Source: Streptomyces sp. CB02414
GTDB taxonomy: Bacteria > Actinomycetota > Actinomycetes > Streptomycetales > Streptomycetaceae
DNA length: 64,000 nt
Direction of reading: 5' to 3'
Assembly: GCF_001905385.1 (NCBI RefSeq)
Contig: NZ_LIPF01000015.1
Location: forward strand, 1-64,000
A program made the position numbers and the translations under genes. The notes beneath the pieces were generated by a model. It had not been told where the DNA came from, did no database searches, and saw only the letters and a list, made by a program, of their open reading frames with translations. The stretch's first letter is position 1; the number at the start of each line of letters is the position of its first letter. Below are positions 1 through 8,568 of this stretch, in pieces.

Positions 1-48
1 CTCACCTGTTCAAGCACCCAGCAGGCGTGTCACCAACGTCGCGGGACA

Positions 49-76
49 GCACAACTAGACCAAGTGGAAGTGTCAA
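49..76 (-). promoter_or_regulatory. Leftward promoter with dre half-site
   Basis: Read on the minus strand, TTGACA (71-76) is a perfect -35 hexamer. Just downstream lies TTGGTCTAG (56-64), which holds one complete half of a DasR dre element. A dre half-site in the -35/-10 spacer is an arrangement suited to repression. The transcribed gene would start to the left of position 1. The -10 element is weak, so the promoter call is tentative. Confidence 0.4.
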
Positions 77-158
77 CAGCCGTAGTGAGCCGCCCAGTTG
101 GCGCCGAGGTGCCGACAGGCCTCCTCTTGACACGTCTGGTTAACCTGGCACGCAACAG

Positions 159-174
159 CTTGGTCTATACCAAA
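159..174. promoter_or_regulatory. DasR-type dre site (predicted)
   Basis: The sequence CTTGGTCTATACCAAA contains TGGTCTATACCA, which matches 11 of the 12 core positions of the DasR responsive element (TGGTCTAGACCA). DasR is the GntR-family regulator of N-acetylglucosamine and chitin genes in Streptomyces. The site lies upstream of the leftward promoter at 71-76 and probably serves a gene outside the window on the minus strand. Confidence 0.6.
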
Positions 175-663
175 GCCCCGATCCGAAAGGCACGGTCGAT
201 GCCCTCCAGCAGGCCCAGCGGCGAGTCGGCGCGACATAGCGGCCCGGCACGCCTGGATGGCCTGCGCGCTCACCGGCCTCACCGCGGCACAACCGGACAC
301 GATCGCGACGGAGACGGGCCCGCCGGGCACCTACGGCACCGGAACGGCCCGGATCTTCACCCACGGCGCGAGTGCCGCTTCGGGGGTGGACGCGGCGTGA
401 GCCGGGCGCGGGACGCGAACGGGCCGCGGGGAGGCCGCCCGCAACCGCGAGGCCGGTCCGGGACACGCTCGGCCTACCGCCCCCGAGTCACGGAACGCCG
501 CGCGCGTCATCCGCTCACCGACCGGGATCGCGGCGGCTGCCCGAGGTCCCGCGGCCCGCGCGAGTGCACGGTCGGGGCGCCGTGCTGCCGGACCCCGGGT
601 GCCGGACGGGCCGCTCGGAGTGTGTCGCCGCCGGGCAGGTTCGGTGCCCGCGTGCCCGCGTCC

Positions 664-1731
664 TCAGCGCGCGGTCTGCGTGTGCACGTACTCCACGAGG
701 CGGCTCAGCGCGTCCGGGTCCGTGTCGGGCAGGACGCCGTGGCCGAGGTTGAAGACGTGGCCCTCCAGGCCGGCCGCCGCGTCCAGGATCTCGCGGGTCC
801 GGGTCTCGACCGCCTGCGGGGTGGAGAAGAGGAGGGCGGGGTCCAGGTTGCCCTGGAGCGCCTTGCCGGGGCCGACGCGACGGGCGGCCTCGTCCAGCGG
901 GACGCGCCAGTCGACGCCGACCACGTCCGCGCCGGCCTCGCCCATGTCGCGCAGGAGTTCGCCGGTGCCGACGCCGAAGTGGATGCGCGGCACGCCGTAC
1001 CCGGCGACGGCCTCGAAGACCTTGCGGGAGGCCGGCTGCACGAAGCGGCGGTAGTCCGCGGGGGCCAGGGCGCCGACCCAGGAGTCGAAGAGCTGGACCG
1101 CGCTCGCGCCCGCCTCGATCTGCACCTTGAGGAAGGCGGCCGTGATGTCGGCCAGGCGGTCCAGGAGGTCGGCCCACAGCTGCGGGTCGCCGTACATGAG
1201 CGCCTTGGTGTGCTCGTGGTTGCGGGACGGACCGCCCTCGACGAGGTAGCTGGCGAGGGTGAACGGGGCGCCCGCGAAGCCGATCAGCGGGGTGGCGCCC
1301 AGCTCGCGGGTGAGCAGGCCGTAGGCCTCGGTGACGTACGAGACGTCCTCGGGGGTGAGGTCGCGCAGGCGGGCCAGGTCGGCGCGGGTGCGGATCGGCT
1401 CCTCGACGACCGGGCCGACGCCGGGCTTGATGTCGAGGTCGATGCCGATGGCCTTGAGCGGGACCACGATGTCGCTGAAGTAGATCGCCGCGTCCACGCC
1501 GTGCCGGCGCACGGGCTGGAGGGTGATCTCGGTGACCAGTTCCGGCCGCATGCAGGACTCGAGCATCGGGATGCCCTCGCGCACCTTGCGGTACTCCGGC
1601 AGCGAGCGCCCGGCCTGCCGCATGAACCACACAGGGGTGTGCGGCACCGGCTCACGCCTGCACGCCTTGAGGAACGCGGAGTCGTACGTGGCGGTCGGCT
1701 GCTTGCCCGCGGGGCTCTGTTCGGCACTCAC
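664..1731 (-). CDS. hemE: Uroporphyrinogen decarboxylase
   Basis: The 355-residue protein decarboxylates the four acetate side chains of uroporphyrinogen III to give coproporphyrinogen in haem biosynthesis, in the cytosol. The N-terminal signature WFMRQAGRSLPEYRK is the family's substrate-binding loop, and GFAGAPFTLASYLVEGG is also typical. Length matches the family. The open frame extends far upstream to 2673, but that stretch overlaps the opposite-strand DUF3000 gene. The GTG at 1731 (VSAEQSPAGK) gives the normal family N-terminus. The gene diverges from the DUF3000 gene with about 160 bp between them. It is the orthologue of S. coelicolor SCO6031 by gene order. Confidence 0.95.
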   Translation of the reverse strand: MSAEQSPAGKQPTATYDSAFLKACRREPVPHTPVWFMRQAGRSLPEYRKVREGIPMLESCMRPELVTEITLQPVRRHGVDAAIYFSDIVVPLKAIGIDLDIKPGVGPVVEEPIRTRADLARLRDLTPEDVSYVTEAYGLLTRELGATPLIGFAGAPFTLASYLVEGGPSRNHEHTKALMYGDPQLWADLLDRLADITAAFLKVQIEAGASAVQLFDSWVGALAPADYRRFVQPASRKVFEAVAGYGVPRIHFGVGTGELLRDMGEAGADVVGVDWRVPLDEAARRVGPGKALQGNLDPALLFSTPQAVETRTREILDAAAGLEGHVFNLGHGVLPDTDPDALSRLVEYVHTQTAR

Positions 1732-1893
1732 ACCGGCAAGTCTCGCATGCCCCTCGGACGGTGCCCGACCACGGGTGCGACCGCGCGCGAGCCGCGCGGG
1801 GGCGCCCGCACGGAACCGCGTGATCCGGACATCGCGCCCGCACGCGGGTGTCCCTCCCTGCGCCGGGGCGCTGTTCCGCTTAACCTTCCCCGC

Positions 1894-2571
1894 ATGGCTG
1901 CGGCTCAGGGACGACTGTCGGACGGCGCTGGCGGAATGGACGAGAGGAAGGGTGCCGAGGAGGATTCCCGGCCTTCGGGGAGTACGGTTCCGCCGCCCTT
2001 CGCGGCCGCCGTCGAAGCGCTCAGGACCGCGCGGCTGCGGCCGCAGATCGAGGTCGAGGCGGTGCCGCCGCCGAAGCGGCTCGCCCCGTACGCGTACGCC
2101 CTGGAGGCGGCGGTCGTCGACGGCGACGAGGACCTGGCGGACGGACGGCTGGTGCTGCTGCACGACCCGGCCGGACACGACGCCTGGCACGGCACCTTCC
2201 GGCTGGTGACGCTGGTGCGGGCCGAGCTGGAGCAGGAGATGGCCGCCGACCCACTGCTGCCCGACGTCTGCTGGTCCTGGCTCACCGGCGCGCTCCAGGC
2301 ACGCGGGCTGACCTACGGCGAGCCCAGTGGCACGGTCACGCGGGCGAGCTCCCACTACTTCGGCGGGCTCTCCGCGCGGCCGTCCGCCTCGCAGATCGAG
2401 ATCCGGGCGTCCTGGACACCGCGCGAAGGGCTGGGCGGCGTCCCGGACACCGCCGCGCACCTGGCCTCGTGGTGCGATCTGCTGGCGCAGGTCGCGGGCC
2501 TGCCGCCGGCCGCGCCCGGGGACGCGTCGATCGTGACGCTGCCGCAGCGCCGCGGCCCGCAGTCGCGCTAG
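1894..2571 (+). CDS. DUF3000 family protein
   Basis: A 225-residue actinobacterial protein of unknown function. It is recognised as DUF3000 from the segments RLAPYAYAL, LADGRLVLLHDPAG and ASSHYFGGLSARPSASQIEIRASW. It has no membrane segment or signal peptide. It sits next to hemE in Streptomyces genomes, here divergently transcribed. ATG 1894 gives MAAAQGRLSDG; an in-frame ATG at 1936 (MDERKG) is the alternative start and neither has a strong Shine-Dalgarno. The middle of the protein is well conserved while the first 40 residues are low-complexity, so the start is uncertain. Confidence 0.8.
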   Translation: MAAAQGRLSDGAGGMDERKGAEEDSRPSGSTVPPPFAAAVEALRTARLRPQIEVEAVPPPKRLAPYAYALEAAVVDGDEDLADGRLVLLHDPAGHDAWHGTFRLVTLVRAELEQEMAADPLLPDVCWSWLTGALQARGLTYGEPSGTVTRASSHYFGGLSARPSASQIEIRASWTPREGLGGVPDTAAHLASWCDLLAQVAGLPPAAPGDASIVTLPQRRGPQSR

Positions 2572-2633
2572 GCCCCGCCCGCCCCTCCACATGCTCCGTA
2601 CCGGGGCCCGCTCCGGCCCGCGAAACGTTCCGT

Positions 2634-2677
2634 CACTTTGTCGACACGACCACTTTCGGCCCCGTATCGACAAAGTG
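2634..2677. promoter_or_regulatory. 11-bp perfect inverted repeat upstream of whiI
   Basis: CACTTTGTCGA (2634-2644) and TCGACAAAGTG (2667-2677) are perfect inverted copies separated by 22 bases, so their centres are 33 bp apart, about three helical turns. The repeat is 63 bp past the DUF3000 stop and about 80 bp before the predicted whiI promoter. It could be a paired operator or a weak hairpin terminator. There is no T-run. Confidence 0.4.
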
Positions 2678-2755
2678 CGAAACCGTTCGGTCTTCGAATG
2701 ATCGACCGCGTGTCCGAATTGCTCGGATTGTTACTCACCAGATCGTGATCATTCT

Positions 2756-2784
2756 CTAAAGGCGGACGCGTTCGGTGCCGAAGA
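2756..2784 (+). promoter_or_regulatory. Sigma-WhiG promoter of whiI
   Basis: CTAAA (2756-2760), a 16-base spacer, then GCCGAAGA (2777-2784) is a good match to the flagellar-type consensus used by sigma-WhiG (TAAA, N15-16, GCCGATAA). In S. coelicolor, whiI is known to depend on the sporulation sigma factor WhiG. The element ends 79 bp before the whiI start codon. Confidence 0.7.
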
Positions 2785-2863
2785 CGACTGTGACCTTGAA
2801 AGCACGGTTCGTCCCGGCTTCGTCCCCCACGAGCCGGCCCCGTCCCGCACCCCAGGAGGCCTG

Positions 2864-3526
2864 GTGTCCGTTCTCCTCGAGCAGCCTGCAAGCCTGGTCG
2901 CCTACCGCCCGAACAAGCCGACCGCCATGGTGGTCGTGGCCGACCCGCGCGTCCGATCCACCGTCACCCGCCACCTGTGGGCGCTCGGTGTGCGCGATGT
3001 CATCGAGGCCTCGTCCGTCGCGGAGGCTCGTCCCCGCATCGGCAACCCCCGCGACATCTGCGTCGCCGACGTCCACCTCCCCGACGGCTCCGGCCTGACC
3101 CTGCTGTCGGAGACCCGCGCCGCGGGCTGGCCCAACGGCCTCGCCCTGTCCGCCGCCGACGACATCGGCGCCGTGCGCAACGCCCTGGCCGGCGGCGTCA
3201 AGGGCTACGTCGTCACCGGCACCCGCACCAACGTCGGGCTCCCCACCCGGCCGGGCGCCGCACCCATCGGCGCCGCCGCCGCCCGCCTGCACCGCCGCCC
3301 CCCGGGCGCCCCGAGCCACCCGGGCGGCTACCGCGAGCTCTCCGGCCGCGAGGTCGAGGTGCTGCGGCTGGTCGCGGAGGGCCAGTCGAACAAGGCGATC
3401 GGCGTCTCGATGGGCCTGTCCGCCCTGACCGTCAAGAGCCACCTGGCCCGCATCGCCCGCAAGCTCGGCACGGGCGACCGCGCCGGGATGGTCGCCGTGG
3501 CCCTGCGGACCGGGATCATCCACTGA
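2864..3526 (+). CDS. whiI: Sporulation response regulator WhiI (atypical)
   Basis: A 220-residue NarL/LuxR-type response regulator, orthologue of S. coelicolor WhiI (SCO6029), needed for septation and maturation of spore chains in aerial hyphae. The receiver domain (about 20-125) is atypical. Asp69 (VADVHLPDGSG) is present and Asp27 is kept, but the usual second acidic residue is missing (VVVADPRV) and the conserved Lys at the end of beta-5 is Thr118 (GYVVTGT). A LuxR helix-turn-helix occupies about 150-215 (YRELSGREVEVLRLVAEG). GTG 2864 is preceded by a perfect AGGAGG at 2854-2859. Phosphorylation-independent control is therefore likely. Confidence 0.95.
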   Translation: MSVLLEQPASLVAYRPNKPTAMVVVADPRVRSTVTRHLWALGVRDVIEASSVAEARPRIGNPRDICVADVHLPDGSGLTLLSETRAAGWPNGLALSAADDIGAVRNALAGGVKGYVVTGTRTNVGLPTRPGAAPIGAAAARLHRRPPGAPSHPGGYRELSGREVEVLRLVAEGQSNKAIGVSMGLSALTVKSHLARIARKLGTGDRAGMVAVALRTGIIH

Positions 3527-3628
3527 CCACTCCCCCCTCCACTCCCCGCACGCCGTGACCGCCGCCACCGTCCCCCTGAAGCCGATGGAAGCCGATCTTT
3601 CACTGACCTGACTGGTTTACGACCCTCC

Positions 3629-3664
3629 CGCGCCCGCCGACGGAACGTTCCGTCGGCGGGCGCG
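3629..3664. terminator. 36-bp perfect palindrome after whiI
   Basis: Positions 3629-3646 and 3647-3664 form a perfect 36-bp palindrome centred on AACGTT, about 100 bp past the whiI stop and 25 bp before rnd. It is a strong candidate for a hairpin terminator. There is no T-tract, as is usual in Streptomyces. Confidence 0.7.
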
Positions 3665-3689
3665 GTCGATCCACGGATACCCTTGACAG

Positions 3690-4976
3690 GTGACCGACGC
3701 CCACGAAACCGCAGCAGACCGTTCACTGCGAACCACCGGAGGCGCCCCTCCGGACGACGCCGGATCTTCTGCGAGCCAGGCGCCGACACCCTTGCTGGAA
3801 CCACGCGAGGGCATTCCGCCGGTGATCGCCGACGCCGCGGCCCTCGCCGAGGTGACCGCCGCCTTCGCCGCCGGGCACGGCCCGGTCGCCGTCGACGCCG
3901 AGCGCGCCTCCGGCTACCGCTACGGGCAGCGGGCGTATCTGGTGCAGCTGCGCCGCGAGGGTGCCGGCACCGCGCTGATCGACCCGGTGGCCTGCCCCGA
4001 CCTGTCCGCACTGGGTGCGGCGATCGCCGACACCGAGTGGGTGCTGCACGCGGCCACCCAGGACCTGCCGTGCCTGCGCGAAATAGGGATGGTGCCCACC
4101 CGCATCTTCGACACCGAGCTGGCGGGACGGCTGGCCGGTTTCCCGCGGGTCGGTCTCGGCGCGATGGTGGAGAACGTGCTGGGCTTCGTCCTGGAGAAGG
4201 GCCACTCGGCCGTCGACTGGTCCACCCGCCCGCTGCCCGAGCCCTGGCTGCGCTACGCCGCGCTCGACGTCGAGCTCCTGGTCGACCTGCGCGACGCGCT
4301 GGAGAAGGAGCTGGACCGGCAGGGCAAGCTGGACTGGGCCCGGCAGGAGTTCGACGCGATCGCCTCCGCCCCGCCGCCCGAGCCCCGCAAGGACCCGTGG
4401 CGCCGCACGTCCGGCATGCACAAGGTGCGCCGCCGCCGGCAGCTCGCCGTCGTACGGGAGCTGTGGCAGACCCGGGACCGGATCGCGCAGCGCCGGGACG
4501 TCTCGCCGGGCAAGGTGCTCGGGGACGCCGCCATCGTCGAGGCCGCGCTCGCGCTGCCGCCCAACGCGCACGCGCTGGCCGCGCTGAACGGCTTCGGGCG
4601 GGTCAACCGCCGGCAGCTGGAGCAGTGGCAGGTGGCGGTCGACCGGGCCCGTGCCCTGTCCGAGTCGCAGCTGCCGCAGCCCGGCCAGCCGGTGACCGGT
4701 CCCCCGCCACCGCGGGCGTGGGCCGACAAGGACCCGGCCGCCGCGGCCCGGCTCACCGCGGCGCGCGCGGCGGTGACGGCACTGGCCGAGCGGCTGAGCA
4801 TGCCTCAGGAGAACCTGATCACCCCGGACACGGTGCGCCGGGTGTGCTGGGAGCCGCCGGCCGCCCTCGACGAGGAGTCGGTGGGCGCGGCCCTCGCCGG
4901 GCACGGGGCCCGGCCCTGGCAGGTGGAGCAGGTGACGCCGGTGCTGGTGACGGCGTTGGCCGAGGGCGTGTCGTAG
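3690..4976 (+). CDS. rnd: Ribonuclease D family 3'-5' exoribonuclease
   Basis: A 428-residue DEDDy-type exonuclease that trims 3' ends of structured RNAs such as tRNA precursors. The exonuclease domain (about 45-215) shows the ExoI pair Asp69/Glu71 (VAVDAERASG), the ExoII Asp (HAATQDLPCLREIG) and the ExoIII Tyr-Asp motif (RYAALDVELL). An HRDC domain follows at about 245-330 (VRELWQTRDRIAQRRDVSPGKVL). The first 40 residues are a low-complexity extension. GTG 3690 is used; no strong Shine-Dalgarno is visible. By gene order this is the SCO6028 orthologue. Confidence 0.9.
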   Translation: MTDAHETAADRSLRTTGGAPPDDAGSSASQAPTPLLEPREGIPPVIADAAALAEVTAAFAAGHGPVAVDAERASGYRYGQRAYLVQLRREGAGTALIDPVACPDLSALGAAIADTEWVLHAATQDLPCLREIGMVPTRIFDTELAGRLAGFPRVGLGAMVENVLGFVLEKGHSAVDWSTRPLPEPWLRYAALDVELLVDLRDALEKELDRQGKLDWARQEFDAIASAPPPEPRKDPWRRTSGMHKVRRRRQLAVVRELWQTRDRIAQRRDVSPGKVLGDAAIVEAALALPPNAHALAALNGFGRVNRRQLEQWQVAVDRARALSESQLPQPGQPVTGPPPPRAWADKDPAAAARLTAARAAVTALAERLSMPQENLITPDTVRRVCWEPPAALDEESVGAALAGHGARPWQVEQVTPVLVTALAEGVS

Positions 4977-5033
4977 GAGGGCGGCGCAATCCGGTGATGT
5001 GACCTTCGCCGCTCCCGCCGGGGGGACTGGGCA

Positions 5034-5076
5034 GCTACGTTACCCACAAGTAGCATGGGGCTGAGCGCGCGCTCAG
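5034..5076 (+). promoter_or_regulatory. Two inverted repeats upstream of fadA
   Basis: GCTAC (5034-5038) and GTAGC (5050-5054) form an interrupted repeat with an 11-base spacer. Seven bases further on, CTGAGCGCGCGCTCAG (5061-5076) is a perfect 16-bp palindrome. Both lie within 95 bp of the fadA start, where a TetR/FadR-type fatty-acid regulator would bind. The regulator cannot be named from sequence alone. Confidence 0.5.
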
Positions 5077-5125
5077 TGCATGCGTGCCGCAGCAGTGCCA
5101 TCCCGCACCCTGGAGGAGAGCCATC

Positions 5126-6343
5126 GTGCCTCGTACCGTCAGGGACGTCGTCTTCGTAGACGGCGTCCGCACCCCGTTCGGCAAGGCGGGCCCGAAGGGC
5201 ATCTACCACGAGACCCGCGCCGACGACCTGGTCGTGAAGGCGATCCGGGAGCTGCTGCGCCGCAATCCCGGTCTCGATCCCAAGAAGATCGACGAGGTCG
5301 CCGTCGCCGCGACCACGCAGATCGGTGACCAGGGCCTGACCATCGGCCGCACCGCCGGCATCCTGGCGGGCCTGCCCACCTCGGTCCCGGGCTACTCCAT
5401 CGACCGCATGTGCGCGGGCGCCCTGACCGCCGTCACCTCGGTGGCCGGTTCGGTCGCCTTCGGCGCGTACGACGTCGCCGTCGCGGGCGGTGTCGAGCAC
5501 ATGGGCCGCCACCCGATGGGCGAGGGCGTCGACCCGAACCCGCGGTTCGTCAGCGAGAAGCTGGTCGACGAGTCCGCCCTGTTCATGGGCATGACCGCGG
5601 AGAACCTGCACGACCGCTACCCCAGCATCACCAAGCAGCGCGCCGACGAGTACGCGGTGCGCTCGCAGGAGAAGGCCGCCAAGGCGTACGCCAACGGCCA
5701 GATCCAGGCGGACCTGGTGCCGGTGTCGGTGCGCCGCACCAACGAGGAGGCCGGTGAGACGGGCTGGGGCCTGGTCACCGCCGACGAGCCGATGCGCCCG
5801 GGCACCACGCTGGAGAACCTGGCCGGCCTGAAGACGCCGTTCCGCGTGCACGGCCGGGTCACCGCGGGCAACGCGGCCGGTCTGAACGACGGCGCCACCG
5901 CCTCCCTCATCGCGAGCGAGGACTTCGCCAGGGAGAACAACCTCCCGGTGAAGATGCGCCTGGTCTCCTACGCCTTCGCGGGCGTGGAGCCGGAGGTCAT
6001 GGGCTACGGCCCGATCCCGGCCACGGAGAAGGCCCTGGCCCAGGCCGGGCTGTCCATCTCCGACATCGGCCTGTTCGAGATCAACGAGGCCTTCGCCGTC
6101 CAGGTCCTCGCCTTCCTGGAGCACTACGGCATCGCCGACGACGACGCCCGCGTCAACCAGTACGGCGGCGCCATCGCCTTCGGCCACCCGCTGGCCTCCT
6201 CCGGCGTCCGCCTGATGACGCAGCTGGCCCGCCAGTTCGAGGAGCAGCCGAACGTCCGCTACGGCCTGACCACCATGTGCGTCGGCTTCGGCATGGGCGC
6301 GACGGTCGTCTGGGAGAACCCGCACTTCGAGGGGGACAAGTGA
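5126..6343 (+). CDS. fadA: Acetyl-CoA acyltransferase (3-ketoacyl-CoA thiolase)
   Basis: A 405-residue thiolase that cleaves 3-ketoacyl-CoA with CoA in the last step of beta-oxidation. Cys96 (DRMCAGALTAV) is the acyl-accepting nucleophile; His354 (AFGHPLASSG) and Cys385 (TTMCVGFGMG) complete the active site. GTG 5126 gives VPRTVRDVVFVDGVRTPFGKAG, the normal thiolase N-terminus, and is preceded by GGAGGAG at 5112-5118; the ATG upstream at 5084 is not needed. Its TGA overlaps the fadB start (GTGA), so the two subunits of the fatty acid oxidation complex are translationally coupled. Confidence 0.95.
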   Translation: MPRTVRDVVFVDGVRTPFGKAGPKGIYHETRADDLVVKAIRELLRRNPGLDPKKIDEVAVAATTQIGDQGLTIGRTAGILAGLPTSVPGYSIDRMCAGALTAVTSVAGSVAFGAYDVAVAGGVEHMGRHPMGEGVDPNPRFVSEKLVDESALFMGMTAENLHDRYPSITKQRADEYAVRSQEKAAKAYANGQIQADLVPVSVRRTNEEAGETGWGLVTADEPMRPGTTLENLAGLKTPFRVHGRVTAGNAAGLNDGATASLIASEDFARENNLPVKMRLVSYAFAGVEPEVMGYGPIPATEKALAQAGLSISDIGLFEINEAFAVQVLAFLEHYGIADDDARVNQYGGAIAFGHPLASSGVRLMTQLARQFEEQPNVRYGLTTMCVGFGMGATVVWENPHFEGDK

Positions 6344-8469
6344 GCACCACCGCAGAGCTTCTGAAGGGTGCGGCCGAGCTGTTCCCCGGCGAGGTCGTCA
6401 CCAGCGCCCACGTGCGCCACTTCGACCTGCCCCTGGGCGCCGGGCGCTTCGCCCTGATCACCCTGGACAACGGCCACGACCACACCAAGCCGACCACGCT
6501 GGGCCCGCAGTCGCTGGCGAACATCGACGCCGCGATCGACCGGGTCGAGAAGGAGGCCGCGGACGGCGACATCGTCGGCGTCGGCGTCACCGGCAAGCCG
6601 TTCATCTTCGCGGTCGGCGCCGACCTCAAGGGCGTCGAGCTGCTGAAGCGGCACGAGGACGCGCTGGCCATCGGCAAGGGCGGCCACGACGTCTTCAAGC
6701 GGCTGGCGAAGCTGGCCGTGCCGACCTTCGCGTACTACAACGGTGCCGCGATGGGCGGCGGCGTCGAGATCGGCCTGCACTGCTCCTACCGGACGGTGTC
6801 CGCGGCCCTCCCCGCCTTCTCCCTCCCCGAGGTCTTCCTCGGCCTGGTCCCCGGCTGGGGCGGCTGCACGCTGCTGCCGAACCTGATCGGCGCCGACAAG
6901 GCCGTCTCGGTCATCATCGAGAACAGCCTCAACCAGAACAAGCAGCTCAAGGGCAAGCAGGTCTACGAACTCGGCATCGCGGACGCGATCTTCGAGGGCG
7001 CGGACTTCCTGGAGCAGTCGCTGATCTGGACCGCGTCCGTCCTCAAGGGCGAGATCGCGGTCGAGCGTCCGGCGATCGACCGCGGCGAGGCGTGGGACCA
7101 GGCCGTCGCGCGCGGCCGCTTCATCGCCGACGGCAAGGTGCACGGCGCGGCCCCGGCCGCCTACCGCGCGCTGGACATCATCGCCGCCGCCAAGAACGGC
7201 GACCTCCAGCAGGGCTACGACGCCGAGGACCAGGCCCTCGCCGACCTGATCATGGGCGGCGAACTGCGCTCCGGCATCTACGCCTTCAACCTGGTGCAGA
7301 AGCGCGGCAAGCGCCCCGCGGGCGCCCCGGACAAGTCGCTGGCCCGACCGGTCACCAAGGTGGGTGTCGTCGGCGCCGGCCTGATGGCCTCCCAGCTCGC
7401 GCTGCTGTTCCTGCGCCGCCTGGAGGTGCCGGTCGTCCTGACCGACATCGACCAGGAGCGCGTCGACAAGGGTGTGGGCTACGTCCACGCCGAGATCGAC
7501 AAGCTGCTCGGCAAGGGCCGCATCAACCAGGACAAGGCGAACAGGCTGAAGGCCCTCGTCTCCGGCGTCCTGGACAAGGCCGAGGGCTTCGCGGACGCGG
7601 ACTTCGTCATCGAGGCCGTCTTCGAGGAGATGGGCGTCAAGCAGAAGGTGTTCGCGGAGGTCGAGGCGGTCGCCCCGGCGCACGCGATCCTGGCGACGAA
7701 CACCTCGTCCCTCTCCGTCTCGGAGATGGCGTCGAAGCTGAAGCACCCCGAGCGGGTCGTCGGCTTCCACTTCTTCAACCCGGTCGCGATCCTCCCGCTC
7801 CTCGAGATCGTGCGCGGCGAGCAGACCGACGAGGCCTCGCTGGCCACGGCGTTCGGCGTCGCCAAGAAGCTGAAGAAGACCGCGGTCCTCGTCAAGGACG
7901 CCCCGGCGTTCGTCGTGAACCGCATCCTGACCCGCTTCATGGGCGAGATCCAGAACGTCATCGACGAGGGCACGCCGGTGGACGTGGCGGAGAAGGCGGT
8001 CGAGCCCCTCGGCCTGCCGATGTCCCCGCTGGTCCTGCTGGAGCTGGTCGGCCCGGCGATCGGCCTGCACGTCTCCGAGACCCTGAACCGGGCCTTCCCG
8101 GAGCGCTTCACGGTCTCCCCCAACCTCAAGGCGGTCGTCGAGGCCGGCAAGCGCGGCTTCTACCTCTACGACAGCGGCAAGCCCGAGCTGGACCCGGAGG
8201 TCGCCGCGCTCCTCAAGCAGGGCGACACCGTCCTGACGGAGGAGCAGGTGCGGGCGCGGGTGCTCGACGCGGTGGCCCAGGAGATCGGCCTGATGCTCGA
8301 CGAGGGCGTCGTCGCCGAGGCCCAGGACATCGACCTCTGCCTGATCACCGGCGCCGGCTGGCCCTTCCACCTGGGCGGCATCACGCCGTACCTGGACCGC
8401 GAGGGCGTCTCCGAGCGGGTGAACGGGAAGCGGTTCCTGGACACCGGGGTGGCTTCGGTTCCCGCGTAG
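6340..8469 (+). CDS. fadB: Fatty acid oxidation complex alpha subunit
   Basis: A 709-residue bifunctional enoyl-CoA hydratase / 3-hydroxyacyl-CoA dehydrogenase. The N-terminal crotonase domain (about 20-300) carries the oxyanion-hole segments FIFAVGADLKG and YYNGAAMGGGVEIGLH. The Rossmann NAD-binding domain begins near residue 340 (GVVGAGLMASQLALLF) and the C-terminal dehydrogenase domains run to about 690 (FHFFNPVAILPLLEIV). GTG 6340 overlaps the fadA stop by four bases. With fadA it performs three successive steps of beta-oxidation. A strong terminator follows at 8487. Confidence 0.95.
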   Translation: MSTTAELLKGAAELFPGEVVTSAHVRHFDLPLGAGRFALITLDNGHDHTKPTTLGPQSLANIDAAIDRVEKEAADGDIVGVGVTGKPFIFAVGADLKGVELLKRHEDALAIGKGGHDVFKRLAKLAVPTFAYYNGAAMGGGVEIGLHCSYRTVSAALPAFSLPEVFLGLVPGWGGCTLLPNLIGADKAVSVIIENSLNQNKQLKGKQVYELGIADAIFEGADFLEQSLIWTASVLKGEIAVERPAIDRGEAWDQAVARGRFIADGKVHGAAPAAYRALDIIAAAKNGDLQQGYDAEDQALADLIMGGELRSGIYAFNLVQKRGKRPAGAPDKSLARPVTKVGVVGAGLMASQLALLFLRRLEVPVVLTDIDQERVDKGVGYVHAEIDKLLGKGRINQDKANRLKALVSGVLDKAEGFADADFVIEAVFEEMGVKQKVFAEVEAVAPAHAILATNTSSLSVSEMASKLKHPERVVGFHFFNPVAILPLLEIVRGEQTDEASLATAFGVAKKLKKTAVLVKDAPAFVVNRILTRFMGEIQNVIDEGTPVDVAEKAVEPLGLPMSPLVLLELVGPAIGLHVSETLNRAFPERFTVSPNLKAVVEAGKRGFYLYDSGKPELDPEVAALLKQGDTVLTEEQVRARVLDAVAQEIGLMLDEGVVAEAQDIDLCLITGAGWPFHLGGITPYLDREGVSERVNGKRFLDTGVASVPA

Positions 8470-8486
8470 CTCCGGCCTCCAGCAGA

Positions 8487-8526
8487 CCGATGGGCCGTAC
8501 CGGATTCGTCCGGTACGGCCCATCGG
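8487..8526. terminator. Hairpin terminator after fadB
   Basis: A perfect 18-bp stem (8487-8504 with 8509-8526) closed by a TTCG tetraloop lies 18 bp past the fadB stop. It also faces the 3' end of the converging gene at 8569, so it can act in both directions. Confidence 0.85.
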
Positions 8527-8568
8527 GCGTTCTGTCACTCGTGGTGCCGGCCTGCGCCGGCCCGGCCG

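Larger units (their letters stand above)
1..663. other. Left-edge intergenic region, no confident gene
   Basis: I see no gene I can support here. Open frames on both strands have no recognisable product. A 47-codon frame at 257-400 (+) has Streptomyces-like codon use but no clear ribosome binding site, so it may be a remnant. The left 200 bases are less G+C-rich than the rest and look like a promoter region for a gene to the left of the window (see the dre entries). In S. coelicolor the gene next to hemE on this side is, as I recall, a DasR-controlled beta-N-acetylhexosaminidase (SCO6032), which would fit. Confidence 0.5.

Noticed and set aside
1..663. Open frames at 73-330 (-), 140-466 (-) and 372-752 (+)
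   Set aside because: No ribosome binding sites, no recognisable products, and codon patterns unlike neighbouring genes; the region looks regulatory or degenerate.
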